A stretch of DNA of 64,000 nucleotides from Rhodoferax ferrireducens T118 (GCF_000013605.1 NC_007908.1:1674001-1738000); one strand, 5' to 3'. Counted from the stretch's first letter, positions 20,846 through 31,582 are shown. Notes: generated by a model from the letters alone, not told the origin. Made by a program: numbers and translations.

Positions 20846-21717
20846 TATTTCTGTTGTTGCGCCATGCGCCAATGGGCGCGGGTGAGGCTGGCTTGTTCAA
20901 TCAGGCCCTCCAGGGCCTCGCCGTTGCCGCTGGAGATCATGAGTTCGAGGGCTTGCAGGTTGCGCTGGAAAATTTTGGTTTGCGCCAGCAGTTCTTCACG
21001 ATTGGAGATCATGATGTCGCGCCACACTTTGGCGTCACTGGCGGCAATACGCGTGAAGTCGCGAAAGCCCGGCCCCGCCAGCGACAGGTAGTCCTTGCCT
21101 TGCGGCTGGCCCGAGATGGCGTTCATGAGGGCAAATGAAATCAGGTGCGGCAAATGGCTGACGGCGGCAAACGCCGCATCATGCGACTCGGGCGACATCT
21201 GGACCACGCGGCAGCCCAGCGCGGACCAGACATCGACTGCCTTTTGCAACTGGATGGTCAGGGTGCGTTCAATCGGCGTCAGGATGACCTGGCGGCCGCT
21301 GTACAGGTCGGCATCGGCGTGTTCCACGCCCGAGACTTCTTTGCCTGCGATGGGGTGGGCCGGCACAAAAGAGCCGATTTGCTCGCGCAGGGCACGCCTG
21401 CCGGCATCAACCACGTCGCGCTTGGTGGAACCAACGTCCATGATCAGCATCTGCGGCGTGACCAAGTGTTTGATCGATTTGAAAGTGGCCTCGCTGGCCG
21501 CCACCGGTACGGCGATCAGCACAATGTCGGCACCCGACACCGCCAGCAAGGCAGAAGGGGCTTCCACATCAATCACGCCCATCTGGTAGGCCCGTTCCGT
21601 GGTGGAGGGCGATTTGCTGTAGCCCACCACGCGTTTCACCAGTCCGGCCCGTTTGAGCGCCAGCGCAAAGGAGCCGCCCATCAGACCGCAGCCAATCAGG
21701 CCAAGTTGTTCAAACAT
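20845..21717 (-). CDS. tyrA: Prephenate dehydrogenase
   Basis: The 290-residue NAD-dependent enzyme converts prephenate to 4-hydroxyphenylpyruvate for tyrosine. The N-terminal Rossmann motif is [13 protein letters not shown]; conserved GSTKRDVV and HPIAGKE segments follow. There is no chorismate mutase domain; that activity is on PheA. Its ATG directly abuts the pheA stop, and its stop overlaps the aroA-cmk start. Confidence 0.96.
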   Translation of the reverse strand: MFEQLGLIGCGLMGGSFALALKRAGLVKRVVGYSKSPSTTERAYQMGVIDVEAPSALLAVSGADIVLIAVPVAASEATFKSIKHLVTPQMLIMDVGSTKRDVVDAGRRALREQIGSFVPAHPIAGKEVSGVEHADADLYSGRQVILTPIERTLTIQLQKAVDVWSALGCRVVQMSPESHDAAFAAVSHLPHLISFALMNAISGQPQGKDYLSLAGPGFRDFTRIAASDAKVWRDIMISNREELLAQTKIFQRNLQALELMISSGNGEALEGLIEQASLTRAHWRMAQQQK

Positions 21718-22800
21718 TCATTCACCTACAGGATATGTGCCCAGCACTTTGCAGAAGGCACAAAGACTCTGCAGTTCTTTGAGTGCCGCAGCCACATGCG
21801 GCTGCGAGGGGTGACCTTGCAGGTCGATGTAAAAATAGTATTCCCACTGACCGGAGCGTGCCGGGCGCGACTCAAAGCGCGTCATGGAGACGCCATGCTT
21901 CTTGAGCGGTACCAGCAGGTCATGCACGGCACCGGGCCGGTTCGGCACCGAAACGATCAGGCTCACGCAGTCATTGCCGGTGGCCAGCGGCGCCGCCAGT
22001 GTTTGCGGCAGGCAGACCACGGCAAAGCGGGTGCGATTGAAGGCGTCGTCCTGAATGGCGTGTGAGGCGACATGCAGACCAAATTCGCTGGCGGCGCGCT
22101 CACTGGCAATCGCGGCCCAGGCCGGGTTGGTGGCCGCCAGTCGGGCGCCCTCGGCGTTGCTGGCAGCAGCGCGCCGCTCGGCCTGCGGCAAATGCGTGCT
22201 GAGCCAGTCCTGGCACTGGGCCAAGGCTTGTGGGTGGGCATAAACGACTTCGATGTCGGCCAGCGTGGGCTTGAGTCGCAGCAGGTTGTGGCGCACCAGA
22301 AAACTGGTTTCACCGATGATGTGCAGCGGCGAGTTCAGCAGCAAATCGAGCGAGCGCGAGATCACGCCCTCGGACGAGTTTTCAATCGGCACCACACCAA
22401 ACTCGGCGCTGCCCGCCGCCGTGGCGCGGAACACTTCATCGATGCTGGCGCACAGGACGCGCTCGATGCTGGCACCAAAGAACTGCAGTGCGGCCTGTTC
22501 GCTGAAGGTGCCGGCCGGACCCAGGTAGGCGACCCGCTGCGCCGCTTCCAGTGCGCGGCAGGCGGACATGATTTCGCGCCAGATCACGGCCAGACTGGCG
22601 TTTTTGAGCGGGCCGGGGTTGGCCGCCTGCAGGCTGCTGATGACCTGGGTCTCGCGCTCGGGGCGAAACACGGCCGAGCCATCCGCGCGTTTGATTTCTC
22701 CCACTTCATGGGCCAGCGACGCACGCTGGTTCAGCAGTGCCAGCAGTTCCAGATCAAGCGCGTCGATCTGGGTGCGCAGTTCAGGGAGAGTTTTCGCCAT
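21718..22800 (-). CDS. pheA: Bifunctional chorismate mutase / prephenate dehydratase
   Basis: The 360-residue P-protein makes phenylpyruvate from chorismate. Residues about 1-90 are an AroQ-type mutase (LRTQIDALDLELLALLNQR). Residues about 95-275 are the dehydratase, with YLGPAGTFSEQA and a TRFAVV segment. The C-terminal ACT domain carries ESRPAR, where phenylalanine feedback is expected. It lies between serC and tyrA in the operon. Confidence 0.97.
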   Translation of the reverse strand: MAKTLPELRTQIDALDLELLALLNQRASLAHEVGEIKRADGSAVFRPERETQVISSLQAANPGPLKNASLAVIWREIMSACRALEAAQRVAYLGPAGTFSEQAALQFFGASIERVLCASIDEVFRATAAGSAEFGVVPIENSSEGVISRSLDLLLNSPLHIIGETSFLVRHNLLRLKPTLADIEVVYAHPQALAQCQDWLSTHLPQAERRAAASNAEGARLAATNPAWAAIASERAASEFGLHVASHAIQDDAFNRTRFAVVCLPQTLAAPLATGNDCVSLIVSVPNRPGAVHDLLVPLKKHGVSMTRFESRPARSGQWEYYFYIDLQGHPSQPHVAAALKELQSLCAFCKVLGTYPVGE

Positions 22801-22846
22801 TGCTAAGACTTGAATTTTGCAGACGTGGTTCGGAACCGCCGGTTTT

Positions 22847-23959
22847 TCAGCTGCGGCGCTTTTGAAATTCGTGCAGGTAGTTCACCAGCGCCTGCACGCC
22901 CTCCATCGGCATGGCGTTGTAAATGCTGGCGCGCATGCCGCCGACCGACTTGTGTCCCTTGAGCTGCAACAGACCGTGCTCGCGTGCTCCGGCCAAAAAT
23001 GCGTCGTTGAGACTTTCATCACGCAAGAAAAAAGGCACATTCATGCGTGAGCGGCAGTTGGGCGCCACTTTGTTGTAGTAGAGCTGCGAGTTGTCAATCG
23101 CGTCGTACAGCAGGGCTGCCTTGGCCTGGTTGCGCGCTTCCATCGCGGCGATGCCGCCTTGGCGCTTGAGCCACTGGAACACCAGGCCCGCGATGTAAAT
23201 GGCGTAGGTGGGCGGGGTATTGAACATCGACTGGTTGTCCGCCACCGTCTTGTAGTTGAAGGCGCTGGGGCATACCGCCAGCGCATGGCCGAGCAGGTCT
23301 TCGCGCACCACCACCAGCGTCAGACCGGCAGGCCCCAGGTTTTTCTGCGCACCCGCAAAGGCCAGTCCGACCCGCGACCAATCGATCGGGCGCGATGCCA
23401 CGTGGGAGGAACAGTCGACCACCAGCGCGGCCTCACTGCCCAGCGCCTGCAGGTCGGGCAGCGTGTGGTATTCAACGCCGTGAATGGTCTCGTTGCTGCA
23501 GATGTGCACGTAGCTGGCGCCGTGACTGAGCTGCCAGCTGGCAGGTCCAGGCAGCGTGGTGTGGCCGTCCGACTCGTTGCTGGCAGCGATGTTGACGGTG
23601 CAGTACTTGCGTGCTTCCTGTTGCGACTTCAGGCTCCAGCCGCCGGTGACCACAAAGTCCGCGCTGCCAGCGGCACCGGCCGGCGACACCCGGGCCGACA
23701 GGTTGAGCGGGACAATCGCGTTTTCGGCCAGGCCGCCGCCCTGCATGAACAGGATTTTGAAGCTGTCCGGAACCGCGAGCAGCTCGCGCAGATCCAAGTG
23801 CGCCTGCTCGTAAATGGAGACGAACTCCCGGCCGCGATGGCTCATTTCCATGACGCTCATGCCGCTGCCGTGCCAGTCGAGCATTTCGGCCGCCGCTTCG
23901 GTCAGAACTTCCTGCGGCATGGCCGCGGGTCCGGCGGAGAAGTTATAGGGTCGATTCAT
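22847..23959 (-). CDS. serC: Phosphoserine aminotransferase
   Basis: The 370-residue class V aminotransferase converts 3-phosphohydroxypyruvate to phosphoserine and also serves pyridoxal phosphate synthesis. [10 protein letters not shown] at the start and the PLP lysine in [10 protein letters not shown] are diagnostic. The ATG at 23959 is preferred over one 15 bases upstream because [11 protein letters not shown] matches the family. No Shine-Dalgarno is evident; a TATAAA-like sequence and dispersed element copy C lie immediately upstream, so it may have its own promoter within the operon. Confidence 0.96.
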   Translation of the reverse strand: MNRPYNFSAGPAAMPQEVLTEAAAEMLDWHGSGMSVMEMSHRGREFVSIYEQAHLDLRELLAVPDSFKILFMQGGGLAENAIVPLNLSARVSPAGAAGSADFVVTGGWSLKSQQEARKYCTVNIAASNESDGHTTLPGPASWQLSHGASYVHICSNETIHGVEYHTLPDLQALGSEAALVVDCSSHVASRPIDWSRVGLAFAGAQKNLGPAGLTLVVVREDLLGHALAVCPSAFNYKTVADNQSMFNTPPTYAIYIAGLVFQWLKRQGGIAAMEARNQAKAALLYDAIDNSQLYYNKVAPNCRSRMNVPFFLRDESLNDAFLAGAREHGLLQLKGHKSVGGMRASIYNAMPMEGVQALVNYLHEFQKRRS

Positions 23960-23978
23960 CAGAAATTTATACAAAATC

Positions 23979-24028
23979 GGGCTCTAGCCCCCGTTTATTA
24001 TGGGTAAGCAGCTATTTAAATAGTAGCA
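23979..24028. repeat. Dispersed element, copy C, between gyrA and serC
   Basis: GGGCTCTAGCCCCCGTTTAT followed by AGCAGCTATTT-AAATAGTAGC is the best-preserved copy. The right half contains an inverted repeat (GCTATTT/AAATAGT). It fills most of the 70-base gap and abuts the gyrA stop codon. Confidence 0.75.
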
Positions 24029-24029
24029 A

Positions 24030-26672
24030 TTAGTCGGTGCTGCTGGTGTCGTCCTGATCGTCACCGGGGGTTTCATCAGCCACCGGGTTGGCGTCATTTT
24101 CGACAATCCGCTGCAGTCCGCTCAATTTGGAGCCTTCGTCGAGCCCAATCAGCGTCACGCCCTGCGTGGCGCGGCCCAGTTCGCGAATTTCGGAGACACG
24201 GGTGCGCACCAGTACGCCCTTGTCGGTGATCAGCATGATTTCGTCGTCGGCATGCACCAGGGTGGCGGCCACCACTTTGCCATTGCGTTCGGACTGGGTG
24301 ATGGCAATCATGCCCTTGGTACCGCGGCCATGGCGGGTGTACTCGGTGATGCTGGTGCGCTTGCCATAGCCGTTGACGGTCGCGGTCAGCACGCTTTGCA
24401 ACTCATCCTCGGCCACCAGCATGGCGATCACGCCCTGGCCGTCTTCCAGCATCATGCCGCGCACGCCTCGGGCATTGCGGCCCATCGGGCGCACATCGTT
24501 CTCGTCAAAGCGCACCGCCTTGCCACCATCGCTGAACAACATCACGTCGTGCTTGCCGTCGGTCAGCGCGGCGCCGATCAGGTAGTCGCCCTCATCCAGG
24601 CCGACGGCGATGATGCCGCCCTTGCGCGGGTTGCTGAATTCGTCCAGCGGTGTTTTCTTGACGGTGCCCATGGAGGTGGCCATGAACACGTACTGGTCAG
24701 CGGGGAAGCTGCGCTTCTCGCCGGTCAGTGCCAGCACCACATTGATCTTTTCACCCTCTTGCAGCGGAAACATGTTGACGATCGGGCGCCCGCGTGAACC
24801 GCGCGAGCCCTGGGGCACTTCCCAAACCTTGAGCCAGTAGAGACGACCCCGGTTGCTGAAACACAGGATGTAATCGTGCGTGTTGGCAATGAAGAGCTGG
24901 TCGACCCAGTCGTCTTCTTTGGTGGCGGTGGCTTGCTTGCCGCGCCCGCCGCGCTTTTGCGCCCGGTATTCACTCAGCGGCTGGCTCTTGATGTAGCCGC
25001 TGTGCGAGAGCGTCACCACCATGTCGGTGGGCGTGATCAGGTCTTCCGTGCTCAAGTCAAACGAGCTGTGCTCCACCAGGCTGCGCCGCGCGCCCAGTTT
25101 GGTTTGGCCAAACTCGGTCTTGATGGCGGTGAGTTCTTCGTAAATGATGGTGGAGACCCGTTCGGACTTGGCAAGAATGTCGAGCAAGTCTTCGATCTCG
25201 CCCATCACCTCTTTGTATTCGGCGACGATTTTGTCCTGCTCCAGGCCGGTCAGGCGCTGCAAACGCATCTGCAGAATTTCCTGCGCCTGCGTGTCGGACA
25301 GGCGGTACAGGCCATCGCTGCCCATGCCGTACATCTTCTCCAGGCCGTCGGGGCGGTAGTCGTCGGCGTTGATCACGCCGCCGTCGGCGCGGGTGCGGGT
25401 CAGCATTTCGCGCACCAATTTACTGTCCCAGGGCTTGGCCATCAGTTCGACCTTGGCCACCGGTGGTGTGGGGGCGTTGCGGATGATGGCGATGAATTCG
25501 TCGATATTGGCCAGCGCAACGGCCAGGCCTTCGAGCACGTGGCCGCGCTCGCGCGCCTTGCGCAGATTGAACACTGTGCGACGGGTCACCACCTCGCGGC
25601 GGTGCTGCAAAAACACTTTAATCAGGTCTTTGAGGTTGCACAGCTTGGGCTGGCCGTCGATCAGCGCCACCATGTTCATGCCAAAGGTGTCCTGCAGCTG
25701 CGTTTGCTTGTACAGGTTGTTGAGCACCACCTCGGGCACCTCGCCGCGCTTGAGTTCAATCACCAGCCGCATGCCGGATTTGTCGGATTCGTCCTGGATG
25801 TGGCTGATGCCCTCGATTTTCTTCTCGTGCACCAGTTCGGCCATGCGCTCTTGCAGTGTCTTTTTGTTGACCTGGTAGGGCAGCTCGTCGACGATGATGG
25901 ACTGGCGCTGGCCTTTGTCGATGTCTTCGAAATGCACCTTGGCGCGCATCACCACCCGACCCCGACCGGTGCGATAGCCGTCCTTGACACCCTGGATGCC
26001 GTAAATGATGCCGGCGGTGGGGAAATCGGGCGCCGGAATGATCTCCATCAGTTCGTCAATCGAGGCCTCCGGGTTGCGCAGCAGGTGCAGGCAGGCATCC
26101 ACCACTTCATTCAGGTTGTGCGGCGGGATGTTGGTGGCCATACCCACGGCAATGCCACCGGAGCCGTTGACCAGCAGGTTGGGCAGGCGGGTTGGCAGCA
26201 CCAGCGGTTCTTTTTCGGAACCGTCGTAATTGGGGCCGAAATCAACGGTCTCCTTGTCCAGATCAGCCAGCAGCTCGTGGGCGATCTTGGACAGGCGGAT
26301 TTCGGTGTAACGCATGGCCGCTGCGTTGTCGCCGTCGACCGAGCCAAAGTTGCCTTGCCCGTCGACCAGCATGTGGCGCATGGAAAAATCCTGCGCCATC
26401 CGCACGATGGTGTCGTAGACAGACTGGTCACCGTGCGGGTGGTACTTGCCAATCACGTCGCCGACGATACGTGCCGATTTCTTATACGGCCGGTTCCAGT
26501 CGTTATTGAGTTCGTGCATCGCAAACAGCACACGGCGATGCACTGGTTTCAAACCGTCCCGCGCATCGGGCAGGGCACGGCCCACAATCACGCTCATGGC
26601 GTAATCGAGGTAACTGCGCCGCATTTCCTCTTCAAGGCTGACGGGCAGGGTTTCTTTGGCGAATTGGGTCAT
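24030..26672 (-). CDS. gyrA: DNA gyrase subunit A
   Basis: The 880-residue subunit breaks and rejoins DNA in negative supercoiling. Numbering is collinear with E. coli at the N-terminus: the active-site Tyr is Tyr122 in AMRYTE. The quinolone-resistance region reads [10 protein letters not shown], so position 83 is Gln and position 84 Ser, with Asp87 retained. The C-terminal domain holds beta-pinwheel repeats with the GyrA box near residue 560 (QKRGGRG). An acidic tail follows. It heads the gyrA-serC-pheA-tyrA-aroA run. Confidence 0.98.
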   Translation of the reverse strand: MTQFAKETLPVSLEEEMRRSYLDYAMSVIVGRALPDARDGLKPVHRRVLFAMHELNNDWNRPYKKSARIVGDVIGKYHPHGDQSVYDTIVRMAQDFSMRHMLVDGQGNFGSVDGDNAAAMRYTEIRLSKIAHELLADLDKETVDFGPNYDGSEKEPLVLPTRLPNLLVNGSGGIAVGMATNIPPHNLNEVVDACLHLLRNPEASIDELMEIIPAPDFPTAGIIYGIQGVKDGYRTGRGRVVMRAKVHFEDIDKGQRQSIIVDELPYQVNKKTLQERMAELVHEKKIEGISHIQDESDKSGMRLVIELKRGEVPEVVLNNLYKQTQLQDTFGMNMVALIDGQPKLCNLKDLIKVFLQHRREVVTRRTVFNLRKARERGHVLEGLAVALANIDEFIAIIRNAPTPPVAKVELMAKPWDSKLVREMLTRTRADGGVINADDYRPDGLEKMYGMGSDGLYRLSDTQAQEILQMRLQRLTGLEQDKIVAEYKEVMGEIEDLLDILAKSERVSTIIYEELTAIKTEFGQTKLGARRSLVEHSSFDLSTEDLITPTDMVVTLSHSGYIKSQPLSEYRAQKRGGRGKQATATKEDDWVDQLFIANTHDYILCFSNRGRLYWLKVWEVPQGSRGSRGRPIVNMFPLQEGEKINVVLALTGEKRSFPADQYVFMATSMGTVKKTPLDEFSNPRKGGIIAVGLDEGDYLIGAALTDGKHDVMLFSDGGKAVRFDENDVRPMGRNARGVRGMMLEDGQGVIAMLVAEDELQSVLTATVNGYGKRTSITEYTRHGRGTKGMIAITQSERNGKVVAATLVHADDEIMLITDKGVLVRTRVSEIRELGRATQGVTLIGLDEGSKLSGLQRIVENDANPVADETPGDDQDDTSSTD

Positions 26673-26934
26673 GGGACGCTCATGGCTATGGCAAGATCAA
26701 AGGCAGCCTGCCATTCTAATGGGCCTCTGATTGGCTCGCCTTGTGGCTTCCCGGCAACGGCGATGTATGTTAATGCTGTTTTCTATGTAGGAGAGAATGC
26801 CGTGGCCCTGTTTCGAGTTCCAGGCCGAATAGCGCTGTGGCACAATCCTTATAACGATTTGGGTGATTGGCATCCAAAGCGTCTTATAAATATTCGCAGC
26901 GCTGCTGCGGCTTTTTTCCCCAAAAGGAGAACAC

Positions 26935-27573
26935 ATGAAGAAATTAAATAAAGTGGCAATGCTGGTTGCTGCCGCAGCATTCGCAACTGTCTCTGGTGCC
27001 CAAACAGTTGATAACTGGGTCAGCTCCAATGGTATTACCTGGAAAAATGGCACCAATGAACTGTGCTGGCGTGATGCCAACTGGACACCTGCGACGGCAG
27101 CCGTTGGTTGCGATGGCGCCATCGTTGCCGCCAAAGCAGAACCAGCGCCCGCACCGGTAGCTGCTCCTGCTCCGGCAGTGGTTGCACCCGCACCCGCACC
27201 GGCGCCTCAGCCCGTCGCAGCAACCAAAGTGACTTACGCCGCTGACGCCTTCTTTGACTTCGACAAGTCGGTACTGAAGCCTGAAGGCAAGGCCAAACTG
27301 GACGATTTGGTTGGTAAAGTCAAAGACATCAATCTGGAAGTCATCATTGCTGTTGGCCACACCGACTCCGTCGGCTCCAATGCTTACAACCAAAAATTGT
27401 CGGTTCGCCGTTCTGAGGCTGTGAAAGCTTATTTGGTGTCCAAGGGCATCGAGAAAAACCGTGTTTACACTGAAGGCAAGGGCGAATTGCAACCGGTTGC
27501 TGACAACAAGACGAAAGAAGGCCGTGCTAAAAACCGTCGCGTAGAAATCGAAGTGGTTGGTACGCGCAAGTAA
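26935..27573 (+). CDS. OmpA-family outer-membrane protein
   Basis: The 212-residue product has a signal peptide (cleavage near VSGAQ at about 22), a short N-terminal region with two Cys (CW and GCD), a Pro/Ala-rich hinge (about 66-95) and a C-terminal OmpA/MotB domain (about 100-205) with TDSVGSNAYNQKLSVRRSE and the NRRVEIEV end. This domain binds peptidoglycan. There is no eight-strand barrel, so it is probably anchored otherwise. AAAGGAG precedes the ATG. The 26673-26934 gap holds its promoter region and that of gyrA, but I cannot fix either. Confidence 0.92.
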   Translation: MKKLNKVAMLVAAAAFATVSGAQTVDNWVSSNGITWKNGTNELCWRDANWTPATAAVGCDGAIVAAKAEPAPAPVAAPAPAVVAPAPAPAPQPVAATKVTYAADAFFDFDKSVLKPEGKAKLDDLVGKVKDINLEVIIAVGHTDSVGSNAYNQKLSVRRSEAVKAYLVSKGIEKNRVYTEGKGELQPVADNKTKEGRAKNRRVEIEVVGTRK

Positions 27574-27612
27574 TCAGAACTTGCACCAAGAATCAGCTTT
27601 CGGGCTGGTTTC

Positions 27613-27643
27613 AAAAAAACCCCGCAACAGCGGGGTTTTTTTT
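27613..27643 (+). terminator. Intrinsic terminator of the OmpA-like gene
   Basis: CCCCGC (27620-27625), loop AACA and GCGGGG (27630-27635), followed by eight T, form a strong terminator 40 bases after the stop; the A run before it makes it usable in both directions. Confidence 0.9.
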
Positions 27644-27885
27644 GGGGCTCGCCCGGCATGGGCGCACTCGCGGAGGTGGAAATCCTCTACCTATTCGGCA
27701 AGGGGAGGGGTTACGCGACTCCCCGGGAACCCGATTGACCTGATGATGACCATCTCCGATGTGCAGGGGCACGCTGGACGATGACGAGGCCGCAGAGACG
27801 GGCTGATTCTGGTTTATGGCGGTCTCGATGCTGGAATTCGACGCTGCCCACAGATGGCCTGCAAGCAGGCAAAAGCAAATAAAAA
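27644..27885. other. Intergenic stretch without recognisable gene
   Basis: About 240 bases between two terminators. Short open stretches exist (for example around 27660-27720) but have no start, ribosome-binding site or family resemblance that I can identify. Confidence 0.5.
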
Positions 27886-27926
27886 CAAAAAAGCCTGCTA
27901 TTTATTAAATAGCAGGCTTTTCTTTT
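27886..27926 (-). terminator. Terminator downstream of tRNA-Met
   Basis: AGCCTGCTATTT (27892-27903), loop ATT and AAATAGCAGGCT (27907-27918) form a 12-bp perfect stem. On the minus strand it is followed by TTTTTTGTTTTTATTT, a good termination tail for the tRNA gene 18 bases upstream. Confidence 0.85.
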
Positions 27927-27943
27927 CCCGTATGGGCTTTGAC

Positions 27944-28020
27944 TGGTGGCGCTTCACGGATTCGAACCGCGGACCTGTGGATTATGATTCCATCGCTCTA
28001 ACCGACTGAGCTAAAGCGCC
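27944..28020 (-). tRNA. tRNA-Met (anticodon CAT)
   Basis: A 77-nt tRNA with acceptor GGCGCTT paired to AAGCGCC, discriminator A and encoded CCA. The anticodon loop ATCATAA gives CAT. The acceptor starts with a G-C pair, excluding the initiator form. An Ile2 (lysidine-modified) identity cannot be fully excluded from sequence alone, but the overall sequence fits elongator Met. Confidence 0.88.
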
Positions 28021-28070
28021 GAAGCCGCAAATTATAACCAGAAGCCGGGCGCTGATTCGGACTTGCGCAC

Positions 28071-28850
28071 TTATTGGTGCTGGAAATTCGCCTTGCGTTT
28101 GTTCACAAAAGCGTCCATGCCTTCTTTTTGATCGGCGGTGGCAAACAGCGCGTGGAACAGGCGGCGCTCGAAAATGATGCCATCACTCAGCGTGCCCTCA
28201 AATGCCCGGTTGACGGATTCCTTGGCGGCCATGGTGGCAATCTGCGAGTACTCGGCGATCATCAGGGCTGCGCCCAACGCTTCTTCCATCAGTTTGTCCA
28301 GCGGCACCACGCGGCTGACCAGGCCCGCGCGCTCGGCCTCCAGAGCGTCCATCATGCGGCCGGTGAGTATCAGGTCCATCGCCTTGGCCTTGCCGAGCGC
28401 GCGTGGCAGCCGTTGCGTGCCGCCGGCGCCGGGAATGATGCCAAGCTTGATTTCGGGTTGGCCAAACCGGGCATTGTCAGCCGCGATGATGAAGTCGCAC
28501 ATCATGGCAAGCTCGCAGCCACCGCCCAGCGCAAAACCGCTGACCGCCGCAATGACCGGTTTGCGAACACTGCGAATTTGCTCCCAGTTGCGCGTGATGA
28601 AGTCGCTTTTGTAGGCGTCGGCAAAACTGAGTTGGGCCATGGCGCCGATGTCGGCCCCGGCGGCAAAGGCTTTTTCGCTCCCTGTGATGATCATGCAGGC
28701 AATCGCCGGGTCGCTGTCAAAAGCTTTGAGCGCCGCACCCAACTCGGTCATCAACTGGTCGTTCAGCGCGTTGAGTTGCTTCGGTCGATTCAGGGTCAGG
28801 ATGCCAATTTTGTCGGCTTCGGTGCGAATCGTGATCAGTTCGTAATTCAT
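28071..28850 (-). CDS. Enoyl-CoA hydratase (crotonase family)
   Basis: The 259-residue product hydrates 2-enoyl-CoA in fatty-acid or related beta-oxidation. The oxyanion hole region AAGADIG, the first catalytic Glu in [11 protein letters not shown] and the second in [18 protein letters not shown] are all intact. The C-terminal segment KESVNRAFE and [11 protein letters not shown] match the short-chain hydratase group. It is monocistronic or leads from its own promoter; the neighbours give no pathway hint. Confidence 0.94.
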   Translation of the reverse strand: MNYELITIRTEADKIGILTLNRPKQLNALNDQLMTELGAALKAFDSDPAIACMIITGSEKAFAAGADIGAMAQLSFADAYKSDFITRNWEQIRSVRKPVIAAVSGFALGGGCELAMMCDFIIAADNARFGQPEIKLGIIPGAGGTQRLPRALGKAKAMDLILTGRMMDALEAERAGLVSRVVPLDKLMEEALGAALMIAEYSQIATMAAKESVNRAFEGTLSDGIIFERRLFHALFATADQKEGMDAFVNKRKANFQHQ

Positions 28851-28898
28851 CGTGTTCTTTCGGAAGTGGTTGAGAAAATGATACTGGCCGCCGGGTCG

Positions 28899-30725
28899 TC
28901 AAGCGGCATTGAGCCATTGACCGATCAGTTGACTGTCGCGCGCCGTCAGGCGCCAGGTGGTGACCGACTGGGGCAGCGTCAGTGGCAGCTTCAGCAGGCG
29001 CTTGTCGCGCGCGACCAGGGCGCAAATTTTGCTGGCGCTTGCGGCATAGAGCATCAGATCATCAAGCTTGTTGATGCGCCAGGCGCTGGCCGACTTGCCC
29101 GATTCCACTTCAAGGCCCAGCCATTCATCCCCGGCCGCCAAACCCGCTTGTTCTGCCGCACCGCCGCGCAGCACGGTCTTGATCTGCACGCCGGCAGTTT
29201 CGGTCACGCGCAGGCCCAGACGTTGCGCGAGTTGGGCCGGCTCTTCCAGTACCTTGATACCTTGTGCTGTCAGCAGGGATTGCAGCGGCAGGTCGGCAGT
29301 GCCGTGCACCCACTGGGCGACTTCCTGCGCATAGGAGCGCCCCCCCAGGGCTTCCAGCGTCGCCGTCAGGTCGGCCTCGGTCATCGGCCCGCCCTGGCAG
29401 CGCAGCCACAAGGCGCGCATCACGACGTCCAATGACGTCTTGCCCTCTTGCCGCAGTGTCAGGTCCAGACACAGCGCCACCAGAGCACCCTTGGTGTAGT
29501 AACTCACGGTCGCGTTGGGTGTGTTTTCGTCTTGCCTGTAGTACTTGACCCAGGCATCCATACTGGCTTGTGCCACGCTTTGCACGGCTCGTCCAGGCGT
29601 TTGCAGCACCTGGTTGATGGTCTTGGTGAGCAGTTTCAGGTAGGCGAGGTCGTCAATCAGATGAGCGCGGCGCAGCAGCAAATCGTCGTAATAGCTGGTG
29701 AATCCTTCAAAAAACCAGAGCAGCTGCGTGTAGTTTTCGCGCCCATAGTCATAGTCGGTGAACTCGGCCGGGCGCAAGCGCTTGACGTTCCAGGTGTGGA
29801 AGTATTCGTGGCTGATCAGGCCCAGCAGCGTCTTATAGCCTTCGGCTGCTTGGTCCGGCGCAGGATTGGTTCCTTGCGCGCGCGCTGGGTGGCCCAGGCG
29901 TGGCAAGTCCTGGCGCTTGCAGATGAGTGCGGTGGAATTGCGGTGTTCCAAACCGCCATAACCGTCGTCCACGGCATTGAGCAGGAAGCAATAGGTTTTG
30001 TGCGGTGGTTTGGCAGGGGCGCGCTTACTCGACCGGGCGCCATGCCAGAACTGGATTTCTGCTTCGCAAATGCGTTGCGTGTCGGCCAGCAGTTGCTTGC
30101 CATCAAAGGCGGGTGGAGCGCCCGCGACGACAAACCGGTGCGGGATGCCGCCCGCCACGAACGCGCCATGCCAGAACGGACCCATTTCGACCGGACAGTC
30201 CACCAGTTCGCCGTAGTCGCTGGCCAGATAGGTGCCAAAGCCGTTGCGTGTGGTTTTGGTGGGGGGTAGACCGGTTGCCAGTTGCCAGTCGGCCAGGTCC
30301 GGGTGCGCCAATAGCGTCAGTTCATGCGGCAACGCCTCTTGGCCCTCGACCTTCAGAAACAGGCTGGTGCCATTGAAAAACCCGCGCGCGCCGTCCAGCC
30401 ACGCGGTGCGCACCGAGTTGTCAAGCGCGTAAATCTCATACTGCAGAACCAGCGCTTGGTTCGTCTGGCACCGGGCCTGCCAGCTGCATTTGCCGAGCTG
30501 GGTCAAGGCCACGGCGTGGCCGCCTTGGTGGGCCTGCAGGCGCTGCAGGTTCTTGGCAAATTCGCGCACCAGATAGCTGCCCGGAATCCAGACCGGCAGG
30601 CTCACGCGCTGCAAGGCGGCAGGCTTTGCAATGGTCAGCGTGACGGCAAATAGATGAGCAGTCAGGCTCTGCAGGTCGACCCGGTAGTGCACGGCTGCGG
30701 TGGCGTTGGTGGGTCGACGGGTCAT
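28899..30725 (-). CDS. M61-family metallopeptidase with PDZ domain
   Basis: The 608-residue product resembles glycyl-aminopeptidase M61. The zinc site HEYFHTWNVKRLRP is intact, with a downstream Glu in the WFFEGFTSYYD segment as third ligand. A beta-rich N-terminal domain precedes it, and a C-terminal PDZ domain (about 500-570, GGAAEQAGLAAGDEW) may hold peptides. No clear signal peptide is present, so the protein is likely cytoplasmic. Physiological substrates of this family in Proteobacteria are unknown. Confidence 0.9.
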   Translation of the reverse strand: MTRRPTNATAAVHYRVDLQSLTAHLFAVTLTIAKPAALQRVSLPVWIPGSYLVREFAKNLQRLQAHQGGHAVALTQLGKCSWQARCQTNQALVLQYEIYALDNSVRTAWLDGARGFFNGTSLFLKVEGQEALPHELTLLAHPDLADWQLATGLPPTKTTRNGFGTYLASDYGELVDCPVEMGPFWHGAFVAGGIPHRFVVAGAPPAFDGKQLLADTQRICEAEIQFWHGARSSKRAPAKPPHKTYCFLLNAVDDGYGGLEHRNSTALICKRQDLPRLGHPARAQGTNPAPDQAAEGYKTLLGLISHEYFHTWNVKRLRPAEFTDYDYGRENYTQLLWFFEGFTSYYDDLLLRRAHLIDDLAYLKLLTKTINQVLQTPGRAVQSVAQASMDAWVKYYRQDENTPNATVSYYTKGALVALCLDLTLRQEGKTSLDVVMRALWLRCQGGPMTEADLTATLEALGGRSYAQEVAQWVHGTADLPLQSLLTAQGIKVLEEPAQLAQRLGLRVTETAGVQIKTVLRGGAAEQAGLAAGDEWLGLEVESGKSASAWRINKLDDLMLYAASASKICALVARDKRLLKLPLTLPQSVTTWRLTARDSQLIGQWLNAA

Positions 30726-30744
30726 GAGGACATTTTAATAAAAA

Positions 30745-30795
30745 AGGCCGCTAGCCCCTATCCAATAAGTGTAAGCAGCTACAAATAGAGAAGCA
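30745..30795. repeat. Dispersed element, copy D
   Basis: GGCCGCTAGCCCCTATCC followed by GTAAGCAGCTACAAATAG matches copy C with several substitutions. It lies upstream of the M61 peptidase gene and downstream of dsbC. Confidence 0.65.
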
Positions 30796-30868
30796 GATTA
30801 GAGGGGGGGAAGCTGCCGGGTAGGACGCTTCGTCGGCCCCGAGGGATGGAGCCTGTCCATGCCCGATT

Positions 30869-31582
30869 TCAGTTCTTGGCTGTCGTCAGATACTTCTCAA
30901 CGTCCGCTACGCCAATCGCGCCGGGCACCCGCGTGCCGTCGGCGAAGATCAGCGTCGGGGTGCCCGTGATCTTGTATTTGCGCCCAATCTCAACGTTGCG
31001 TGTGATGGCGGCGCTGTCGCAGCTCGCCACTTTGGGCAACTGGTCACGCACCATCCAGTCTTGCCAGGCTTTTCCCTTGTCTTTGGCGCACCAGATGTGT
31101 TTGGATTTCTCGATGGATTCAGCGCTGAGAATCGGGTACAGAAACAGGTGAATTGTCACATTGTCCACGCCTTGCAGTTCGCGCTCAAAGCGTTTGCAGT
31201 AACCGCAGTTGGGGTCTTCAAAGACCGCCAGCTTGCGTTTGCCGTTGCCGCGTACGATGGTGAAGGCGTCCTTGAAAGGCAGCGCGTCAAAACGGATCGC
31301 GGTTAATTTGTCGACGCGCTCTTCCGTCAGATTGCGGCGCTGTTTGGTGTCGATCAAATTGCCCTGAACCAGGTAATTGCCCTCGGCATCGGTGTAATAA
31401 ATTTCCGTGCCGTTGACCCGAATTTCATACAAGCCCGACATCGGGCTCTTGCTGACTTCGTCAATTTTTGCCAGTTGCGGAATTCGCTCCGCCAGATTCT
31501 TGCGAATGGTGGCCTCTTGTGCGCTAACGCCCAAAGCCAACAACACAGTGGCACAGAGCAGTGCGGATTTAGCTAATTTCAT
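30869..31582 (-). CDS. dsbC: Thiol:disulfide interchange protein DsbC
   Basis: The product (237 residues from the ATG at 31582) is a periplasmic disulfide isomerase. A signal peptide (MKLAKSALLCATVLLALGV, cleavage near SAQ) precedes the N-terminal dimerisation domain, and the thioredoxin-fold domain carries the active site CGYC in EDPNCGYCKRF. The cis-Pro loop GTPTL is present. An upstream in-frame ATG at 31612 overlaps the previous gene's stop (TAATG) and would add ten residues; either start gives a plausible signal peptide. Confidence 0.94.
   Translation of the reverse strand: MKLAKSALLCATVLLALGVSAQEATIRKNLAERIPQLAKIDEVSKSPMSGLYEIRVNGTEIYYTDAEGNYLVQGNLIDTKQRRNLTEERVDKLTAIRFDALPFKDAFTIVRGNGKRKLAVFEDPNCGYCKRFERELQGVDNVTIHLFLYPILSAESIEKSKHIWCAKDKGKAWQDWMVRDQLPKVASCDSAAITRNVEIGRKYKITGTPTLIFADGTRVPGAIGVADVEKYLTTAKN

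Noticed and set aside
24876..26951. 691-codon plus-strand frame opposite gyrA
   Set aside because: It is a GC-rich antisense shadow; gyrA on the other strand is certain and collinear with E. coli.
27660..27722. Short coding-like stretch after the OmpA-like gene
   Set aside because: It has only about 20 codons before a stop, no start and no relatives that I recognise.
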